Below the pieces are notes generated by a model. It made no database searches and had not been told where the DNA came from. It was given only the letters and a program-made list of their open reading frames with translations. Both the position numbers and the translations under genes were made by a program. This document shows, piece after piece, positions 37,407 to 43,457 of a DNA stretch of 43,457 nt. Source of the DNA: a virus; IMG/VR virus record IMGVR_UViG_3300020202_000122, positions 1-43,457 of that record; one strand, 5' to 3'. Every line of letters begins with the position of its first letter. Position 1 is the first letter of the stretch.

Positions 37407-37832
37407 TTAGACCGGCGGATTGGAGGTCGGCTGCCGGTGCGGGTGCCCCAGCAGCGCCACGGCGGCCAGGAAGGCGTTGCCCGAATTGCCGGTCGGGGTG
37501 ACCGTCATGCGGACATACCGCTTGTGGCCCCGGTAGCCGATCTTCCGGGTCTCGTTGTCGTCCGCGAAGGTGAAGCCGGCCAGCGCCTCGGTGCCGATCA
37601 GCTCGTCATCGGCGACGGCGGCGGCGTCGGACAGGGCCGGATCGTCGCCGTCCTCCACCAGCACGGCGAAGGTCGCGTCGGCATCCGCCAGCGCGCCCGT
37701 CATCAGCAGGAACGTCAGGCTGTCGTAGCCGCGCGTGTCGATGACCTCGCTCACGAACGGCGTATTGTCGGCCACCGCGGCGACGGGGCTGATCGCCCGC
37801 ACCGGGTGGATGTGGTTCATCATGTCGCGCAT
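37407..37832 (-). CDS. Possible capsid decoration protein
   Basis: 141 residues, many strands (PFVSEVIDTRGYDSLTFLLM; RKIGYRGHKRYVRMTVTPTG). It follows the major capsid gene, the usual place of decoration or head-fibre genes. The family is seen in alphaproteobacterial phages without assigned role. Confidence 0.6.
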   Translation of the reverse strand: MRDMMNHIHPVRAISPVAAVADNTPFVSEVIDTRGYDSLTFLLMTGALADADATFAVLVEDGDDPALSDAAAVADDELIGTEALAGFTFADDNETRKIGYRGHKRYVRMTVTPTGNSGNAFLAAVALLGHPHRQPTSNPPV

Positions 37833-37905
37833 GTGCGGCCCTCCTTAGGCCGAAGGGCGGGGCGGTGCCGGAGCGCCGCCGCCGCTCGCGTTGACGCTGC
37901 CGCCC

Positions 37906-39255
37906 TTAGGCGGTGAACTTCAGGAACTTGAAGGCCTCGAATTGCACGGCCCCGCCGCCCACGCGCCGGGTCGTGTAGAACCGCACGAAGGGCTTGTTGG
38001 TGTAGGGGTCGCGCAGCACCCGGAAGCCCTGGCGGTCCACGATCTGGTAGGTCTCGCGGACATCGCCGAAGCCGAGCGACAGCGAGCCGGCCGCCAGCGC
38101 CGGCACGTCCTGGGCGATGGTCACCGGGTAGCCGAGGATGGTCTGCGGCTGGCCCTGCTGGAGGCCCGGCTGCCACAGGTAGTTGCCCGTGGTGGACTCC
38201 TTGAACTTGCGGATCAGGGTGATGACCTCGCGGCGGGTCACCCAGCGGGCATTGCCGAGGTAGGCGTCCTTGAAGGCGCCCAGCAGGTCGAACAGCTTGT
38301 CGGCCGGGTTGCTGGCGGCGAAACCGCCGTTCGCGCCCGTGGCGATGTGCTCGAAGGTGCCCCAGGCGCGGGCGTCGTCGGCCGTCGCCGCGGTGTCGTA
38401 GGCGAACAGGCCGCGGGGCTTGTTGGCGCCGTCGCCCACCACGAAGGCGGCGTTCTCGACGCGGGTCAGCTTGTCCGCCACCTTGCCGGCCAGCCACGCC
38501 TCCACGCTGACGTTGGCGTCGTCGAGGAGCTGCTGCGTCGCCTCGGGCTGCGCGAACAGCTCATAGACCGGGATCCGCCATTTGCCGATCTGCGGCGTGC
38601 CGGTCGTGGGCCGGGGCTGGGTCTCGCCAACCCAGCCGCCGGACGACGCCTCGTTGCGGTCCACCATGCCCTCCAGGGCGTCGGTGCCGATCACCTGCAC
38701 GCTCGCGACCTGACGCATCGGCGAGGTCTCGAACACGCGGGTGACGATGCGGCCCGACATGTCGGCCGGAACGAGGTAGCCACCGTCCGGGTCGGAGCCG
38801 ACCGACATCGCCTTGCGCTCGGCATCGCCGAAGCTGCGGTCGCCGCCGCGGACGAAGGCGTTGAAGCCCTTGCGGTAGTCGTCGTAGGCCTCGCCCGCCA
38901 CCTCGGCCGGGGCCGGGCGGCCGTACATGCCGGCGAAGGACTTCAGCGAGGCGTTGAACGCCTTCACCTCGGCCTCGCGCTTCTCGCCCGCCTCGCCGCC
39001 GCCGGCGCCGGGCCGGTTCAGCTTCTTCTCCAGGTCGTCCGCGCGGCGCTCCATGGCGTCCTTCGCCTCGGAGAGCTTGGCGAGCGCGTCATCGATCTTG
39101 GACAGCTTCTCGGTGGTCACGGCGTCGGGCGAGCCCTTCGCCTTGATCTCCTTGATCTCGCGCTCGTGGGTGGACTTGAACTCCTCGAACGCCTTGCCGA
39201 GGTCGGTGACGAGTGCGGTCACGTCGTCGCCGGCCGACTTGATTTCGTAGCCCAT
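37906..39255 (-). CDS. Major capsid protein, HK97 fold
   Basis: 449 residues from the ATG with GGAG 6 nt upstream. Residues about 1-110 form a delta-type coiled coil (EEFKSTHEREIKEIKAKGSP) expected to be removed by the protease. The HK97 core begins near SVGSDPDGGYLVPADMSGRI and includes PVYELFAQPEATQQLLDDAN, NAAFVVGDGANKPRGLFAYD and the C-terminal FVRFYTTRRVGGGAVQFEAF. Confidence 0.95.
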   Translation of the reverse strand: MGYEIKSAGDDVTALVTDLGKAFEEFKSTHEREIKEIKAKGSPDAVTTEKLSKIDDALAKLSEAKDAMERRADDLEKKLNRPGAGGGEAGEKREAEVKAFNASLKSFAGMYGRPAPAEVAGEAYDDYRKGFNAFVRGGDRSFGDAERKAMSVGSDPDGGYLVPADMSGRIVTRVFETSPMRQVASVQVIGTDALEGMVDRNEASSGGWVGETQPRPTTGTPQIGKWRIPVYELFAQPEATQQLLDDANVSVEAWLAGKVADKLTRVENAAFVVGDGANKPRGLFAYDTAATADDARAWGTFEHIATGANGGFAASNPADKLFDLLGAFKDAYLGNARWVTRREVITLIRKFKESTTGNYLWQPGLQQGQPQTILGYPVTIAQDVPALAAGSLSLGFGDVRETYQIVDRQGFRVLRDPYTNKPFVRFYTTRRVGGGAVQFEAFKFLKFTA

Positions 39256-39265
39256 GGGGCTCTCC

Positions 39266-39943
39266 TTAGGTTCGGATGGTGCGCAGGAGCTGCCGCAGGG
39301 CAGCCGTGGTGTCCTGTGTGCCGCCGGCGTCGCGCTGGGGGATGGACTTGAAGCCGCTGGCGAGGATCGCCTTGGCCTCCTTGCGGGAGAACCCGGCATC
39401 GCGCAGGGCCTCCTCGGCATCTCGGATCGTCAGGCCGCCCTCGGACTTCACCGAGGCGACGCGGGCCTTGGGGTTGGCCGGGAACGTGACCAGGGACACC
39501 TCCAGGAGGTCCAGCTTGGTCAGCTTCCGGCGCGGCTCCTCCGGCCGCGAGCGCGGCTCGTAGGCCTTGGTCACATAGCCGATGGACAGGCCGTCGATGG
39601 CCGGGCGCGGCTCCATCTTCAAGAGGGCGTAGGCCTCCCGGCCCCGCGCCGTGTCGGCCAGCTTGCCCTCCACCTTCAGGCCGATGCTGTCCTCTTCCAT
39701 CGAGGTCCAGATGCCGACCGGCGTCATGTCGTCGGAGCCCATGCCCCAGCCGCCGTGCTGCATCAGCATGGCTGGCCACTGGCCGGTGCTGGCGGCCCGC
39801 GCGAGCGTTTCGGCGAAGGCGCCCTTGACGATCACGTCGCCATAGCTGTCCACGTTGTCGAAGACGGCGCCGTAGCCGGAAAAGGTCATGGTCTCGCCGC
39901 CCGCGAGCTTCACTTCGCGGAGGCCGAAGGCGTTGCGTTCCAT
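39266..39943 (-). CDS. Prohead protease, S78 family
   Basis: 225 residues. MTFSGYGAVFDNVDSYGDVI, the catalytic His in PAMLMQHGG, the Ser in AIDGLSIGYVTKAYEP and LLEVSLVTFPANPKARV follow the HK97 protease. It removes the delta domain of the capsid precursor during head maturation. Confidence 0.94.
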   Translation of the reverse strand: MERNAFGLREVKLAGGETMTFSGYGAVFDNVDSYGDVIVKGAFAETLARAASTGQWPAMLMQHGGWGMGSDDMTPVGIWTSMEEDSIGLKVEGKLADTARGREAYALLKMEPRPAIDGLSIGYVTKAYEPRSRPEEPRRKLTKLDLLEVSLVTFPANPKARVASVKSEGGLTIRDAEEALRDAGFSRKEAKAILASGFKSIPQRDAGGTQDTTAALRQLLRTIRT

Positions 39944-39951
39944 CTTGCGTC

Positions 39952-41181
39952 CTATGGGTTCGGCGCGGGATCGGCCGGCGGTGGCGGCTCCTGGGCCGGA
40001 TCCACCATGTTGAGCGGCACGCGGTAGGCCTCGCCGCCCTCGTAGGGGTTCATGTCCTCAAGGGCGCGGATGTCGTTCGGGCTGAGCGCCCCGACGCCGT
40101 AGAGCTTGGTGTAGAACTCGGCCCGGTCCTTCATCGCCCCGCGCAGGAGGCCATTGACGGTGAACTTGCAGAACAGGCCGTCCCGGCGCTCCCGCTCGCC
40201 CAGCAGCGAGCAGTCGAGGGCCTGCTCCCAGGCCACGTATTCCGGGCCCAGCGTGTGGACGACATGGGCGCCGAAGAACTGCTCCGCGCTGGCATAGGTG
40301 CTGGCCTTGTCGGAATAGCCGACCATCTGCGGGAAGACGTTCAGCGCCCGGCAGATTTCCTCCACCTGGTGCCGCCGCGTCGCAAGGTGCTCGGCATCGA
40401 CCCCGCTCATCGCCAGCGAGGTCCACTTCGCCGCCCGGTCCAGAATGAAGGGCCGGCCCGAGTTGGCGGCGCCGGCGTGGTTCTGTTCGATCCACTCGCG
40501 CAGCGCGTCGTATTGGGCCTTGTTGAGCGTGCCTTCGACCGAATAGAGGCCGCTCGTCTGCACCCCGTTCTTGTGGAGCTTGGCGTGGGCCTCCTCGGTG
40601 GCGATGGCGAGGCCGATGGCCTCCCGCGCCAGCTTCACCGTATCGAGCCCCATCCAGCCGTTCCAGCTCGGCCCCCGCAGGTGCAGGATCGCCTCCGACG
40701 GGAAGGTCATCTGCCGGCCGTTCGGCGCCGTTACTGTGTAGGCCAGCGAATAGTCGTCGTTGCGCTTGACCGCGACCTGGCCCGGCTCGAACGGGATCAG
40801 TTCGACGATGCTGCCCCTGACCCGGTTGATGAACGCGTAGGCGTTGCCGCAGAGCGTGCGGTGGAACTCCATCATCTGGCGCAGCTCGAACGAGGTTTGC
40901 CAGGGGTTCGGCCGCAGCCGCAGCACCTCGAACAGCGAGTGGTCGCGCGCCGGCTCGCTCCCGCCGCCCGGCAGCTCCCGATAGACCTTCAACGGCACCT
41001 GGGCGACGCCGTTGGCCCGGACGCGGGCGCAGGCCAGCACGGTCGATACCTGTAGGGCCGTCGAGATCGTGACCTCGACGCCCGACTTCGACGGCGGGCG
41101 TCCGAACATCTCGCGCAACAGTTCCTCTACGGTCGGGCCGCTCTTCGCCTCCCGCCCTGTCAGTCGAGCCAGCCAGCCCAT
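39952..41181 (-). CDS. Portal protein, HK97 family
   Basis: 409 residues. VLACARVRANGVAQVPLKVY, NPWQTSFELRQMMEFHRTLC with GNAYAFINR, and FPQMVGYSDKASTYASAEQF are the hallmarks of the HK97 portal. It forms the dodecameric ring for DNA passage. The C-terminal 20 residues are proline-rich. Confidence 0.94.
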   Translation of the reverse strand: MGWLARLTGREAKSGPTVEELLREMFGRPPSKSGVEVTISTALQVSTVLACARVRANGVAQVPLKVYRELPGGGSEPARDHSLFEVLRLRPNPWQTSFELRQMMEFHRTLCGNAYAFINRVRGSIVELIPFEPGQVAVKRNDDYSLAYTVTAPNGRQMTFPSEAILHLRGPSWNGWMGLDTVKLAREAIGLAIATEEAHAKLHKNGVQTSGLYSVEGTLNKAQYDALREWIEQNHAGAANSGRPFILDRAAKWTSLAMSGVDAEHLATRRHQVEEICRALNVFPQMVGYSDKASTYASAEQFFGAHVVHTLGPEYVAWEQALDCSLLGERERRDGLFCKFTVNGLLRGAMKDRAEFYTKLYGVGALSPNDIRALEDMNPYEGGEAYRVPLNMVDPAQEPPPPADPAPNP

Positions 41182-41212
41182 GCGTAACCTCGTGGTTTCG
41201 CCGCGCCGCGGC

Positions 41213-43078
41213 CTAGCTTTCCCAGAATGACGCGCCCGCCTCTACCTGCGTCGCAGTGGCCGCGCCCACCGCCATCGCCAGCGCGACCACGGCGTCAATG
41301 CGATTGGTGGCCTTCCGCTTGGAGAACCACCTGTTGTCCTGCTGGTCCTTCTCCGTCGCGGCCGACATGCAGGCCGAGATGAGGACCGGGCTCTTCCTGA
41401 GGCGGATGCGCCGTTCCAAGATCAGTGTCTCAAGCTCCGTTATCGAGCCGGGCATCCACAGCCCCAGCGGAGGCTCCTCGCCCCGCGCCTTGGCTGCGGC
41501 GACGGCCTCGTCAGAGGGCCGCGCCCGCACCTTGCCGCCCTGCGGATGCGCCACCTGGTCAACCGTGACCCCCATCGCATCCAACTCGTCCTCCAGCTTG
41601 CGATAGGCGTAGCGGTCATAGGCGATCTGCCGGATCGCGTATTCGCTGGTCGCCTCCGCGATGCGGGCGGCGACGAAATCCAATCTGATCTGCCGGCCGG
41701 GCGGCGCATTGAGCCAGCCCTGCGCGGCCCACACGTCGTAGGGCGCCTTGTCCCGAAGCGCCCGCTCATGCAGCGTGTCGCCCGGCGTCCAGGCCTCAAC
41801 CCAGGCGTCGAAGGTCGGCAGGACGGCGATGGTGCCATCCGGCCGCGGCACCTCCACGGCGCCGGTCGGCACGACGAAGGCCAGCGCCGTCAGGTCCTGC
41901 GATCCCGACAGATCGGCCCCCATGAACACCTCAGCGCCCGCATGCTCAGCCGGGTCGAAGTCCTCCAGCACGCCCTCCAGGGCCTCGCGGGACATCCAGG
42001 CCTCGTCCGCGTCGGTCCACTGGCAGAAGTGCAGCCGCAGGATGCCGTTCAGCTTGCCCGGCAGCGCCTTCGCCTGGCGCACCACGTCGGCCAGGTACTC
42101 CCGGCTGATCGTCACGCCCAGCAGCGGGTTCGCCTTCTCCCAGCACGACGGGTCCTCCAACGGGTCATCGCCCTTGTCGAGCGCGCACACGAAGCTGAAC
42201 GTCGTGTCGTCAATCGGCTCGCCCACATAGGCGAAGTCGTCGTCGGGCGTCATCGTACCGGCCGCCACCCGGACGGCGTGCTCATGCTCCTCCCAGCAGA
42301 CCGAGTTCCGGTCGGAGCCGGAATTGGTGATCATCAGCAGCAAGGGCTGGCGGCGGAATTTGAAGCCGCGCTCCAGCATCTCCATGATGCTGCGGTCGGG
42401 GTGCTCATGCACCTCGTCGCACAGCGCGAAGTGCGGCCGCGGCCCCGAGCCAGTCTTGCCGGCGTCCTTGCTGATCGGCCGGAAGAAGCTCTGCGAGGCG
42501 TGGTGGGCGATGTTGAACTCGCGCCCCATGCCGCCGCTGAAGGACAGCTTCCGCAGCAGGGCCGGCGATTTCCGCACCATCTTGCAGGCGTCCTGAAAGA
42601 GAATGCCCGCCTGTTCCTTTTTGGCCGCCGCGGCGTAGATCTGCGCCCCCGCCTCCCCGTCCGCCGTCATGCCGTAGAGGCCAATGCCCCCGGCGAGCGG
42701 CGACTTGCCGTTCCCCTTGCCCTGCTCGATGTAGGCCCGGCGGAACCGCCGCGTGCCGTCCGCCCGCTTCCAGCCGAACAGCATGCCGGTCACGAAGGCC
42801 TGCGAGGGGTGCAGCCGGAACGGCCTGCCCTCGAACTGGCCCTCGGAGAGCCGGAACACCCCCTCGAAGAAGCTCCACACGTGCTCGGCAGCCGCCACGT
42901 CGTATCTCAGGCCGCGCTCCCCGCCCCGCTCCAAGTCGTCCAGGTGCCGCCGGCAGGCGTTTCGGACGTGGGGCCCGGCCACGAACTCCCCGGCCAGCAC
43001 CGCCCGCGCATAGGCGGTGGCGCGGTCGTCAGTTCGGGCGGGCGAAGAACGCCTCGTCCGGGTCTTCCTCTCCGTCAT
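41213..43078 (-). CDS. terL: Terminase large subunit
   Basis: 621 residues. Walker A EQGKGNGKS (about residues 118-126), Walker B HFALCDEVHEH (about 215-225), then the RNase H-like nuclease with GADLSGSQD, AYDRY and NRIDAV supplying acidic residues. The protein packages DNA and cuts it. The start overlaps the small-subunit gene by 50 nt; the N-terminus VAGPHVRNACRRHLDDLERG is typical, so this start is near correct. Confidence 0.95.
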   Translation of the reverse strand: MTERKTRTRRSSPARTDDRATAYARAVLAGEFVAGPHVRNACRRHLDDLERGGERGLRYDVAAAEHVWSFFEGVFRLSEGQFEGRPFRLHPSQAFVTGMLFGWKRADGTRRFRRAYIEQGKGNGKSPLAGGIGLYGMTADGEAGAQIYAAAAKKEQAGILFQDACKMVRKSPALLRKLSFSGGMGREFNIAHHASQSFFRPISKDAGKTGSGPRPHFALCDEVHEHPDRSIMEMLERGFKFRRQPLLLMITNSGSDRNSVCWEEHEHAVRVAAGTMTPDDDFAYVGEPIDDTTFSFVCALDKGDDPLEDPSCWEKANPLLGVTISREYLADVVRQAKALPGKLNGILRLHFCQWTDADEAWMSREALEGVLEDFDPAEHAGAEVFMGADLSGSQDLTALAFVVPTGAVEVPRPDGTIAVLPTFDAWVEAWTPGDTLHERALRDKAPYDVWAAQGWLNAPPGRQIRLDFVAARIAEATSEYAIRQIAYDRYAYRKLEDELDAMGVTVDQVAHPQGGKVRARPSDEAVAAAKARGEEPPLGLWMPGSITELETLILERRIRLRKSPVLISACMSAATEKDQQDNRWFSKRKATNRIDAVVALAMAVGAATATQVEAGASFWES

Positions 43079-43415
43079 CGGGCATCGCCACCTTGGTTGC
43101 GTCGGCCGGCGTCGCGCCCATTGAGCCGAGGCACTGGCGCAGCAGGTTCAGCGCCTGCACCCCCACGTCCTGGCCGGCGATCAGCCGGGCGCGGATGGTG
43201 ACGGCGATCTCCAGCAGGGCGCGGTGCGACCCGTTCAGCCACGGCAACTCGCGGGCGAACTGCGCCCACACCGCCTTCTGCTCTTTCGACAGCCAGACCG
43301 GCGGGGTGCCGAGCGGCGGCGCCTTGGGCTCCTGGCGCTTGGCGAAGCGCTGCGGGTTCTTGGCCGCCTGCCCCGACACCGCGGCCTTGGCCTTCGGCGT
43401 GCGGGGCATCGCCAT
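43029..43415 (-). CDS. terS: Terminase small subunit (P27-like)
   Basis: 128 residues. PPVWLSKEQKAVWAQFAREL and HRALLEIAVTIRARLIAG follow the P27-type small terminase. The protein recognises the packaging site. It begins 42 nt from the right edge, where the HNH gene from the left edge would be expected to lie upstream. Confidence 0.85.
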   Translation of the reverse strand: MAMPRTPKAKAAVSGQAAKNPQRFAKRQEPKAPPLGTPPVWLSKEQKAVWAQFARELPWLNGSHRALLEIAVTIRARLIAGQDVGVQALNLLRQCLGSMGATPADATKVAMPDDGEEDPDEAFFARPN

Positions 43416-43457
43416 CGGGTGACCTCAACATTTGAACTGTGGACGCGTGCAGAAAGG

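Overview
The window is a GC-rich, almost fully coding stretch that reads as one temperate tailed phage (siphovirus type, HK97-like head) of an alphaproteobacterium. Supporting this are HK97-type portal, prohead protease and capsid genes, a long tape measure gene with a lambda-type frameshifted chaperone, a DUF4376 tail gene, a GcrA-like HTH protein, and a promoter close to the CTTGAC-N17-CTATAT form known from rhizobial RpoD. The exact host cannot be named. A 51-bp copy of the 3' half of a tRNA-Phe gene lies beside the integrase with phage genes on both sides. It therefore looks like attP, and the window looks like the free (non-integrated) genome. The two window ends both fall in the packaging region (HNH endonuclease at the left edge, terminase at the right edge).

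Layout. 1-5582 (minus strand): a leftward operon starting with a Cro-like gene and running through small unknown genes, three HTH proteins, a DNA methyltransferase, a VRR-NUC nuclease, a DnaA-domain-IV-like protein and HNH, towards the terminase genes at the right end. 5583-9429: an immunity and lysogeny block. Divergent cro/CI genes flank three copies of an operator (consensus CCGCATAATTATGCGG), and three more copies lie 3.7 kb away at 9307-9362. Between the two sets are cargo genes: LysR, a GNAT acetyltransferase and a two-gene unit with a membrane protein. 9430-18671 (plus): a rightward early operon of small genes with a Rad52-like annealing protein, an HNH-like protein, excisionase and integrase. 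18667-18875: attP with four arm-type repeats. 18923-20908 (plus): a second regulatory island with its own repressor, zinc-ribbon proteins and a 521-nt non-coding stretch full of perfect hairpins. 21040-23804 (minus): lysis genes (endolysin, a secreted protein, holin) and a P63C-domain gene. 24125-43415 (minus): tail, connector, head and packaging genes, interrupted by one plus-strand membrane-protein gene at 36107-36415.

How it works together (inference). Binding of the short CI at both operator sets would silence the leftward (cro, packaging) and rightward (recombination, integration) operons, as lambda CI does at OR and OL. CI has no self-cleavage domain, so induction may depend on another protein, for example the P63C-family product. 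No helicase, primase or complete initiator gene is recognisable, so replication probably leans on the host.

The most unexpected signal is a cluster of 15 CTGCAG palindromes within about 690 bp of the lysis genes. They fall in all three codon phases and often use otherwise rare codons, which points to selection at the DNA level.
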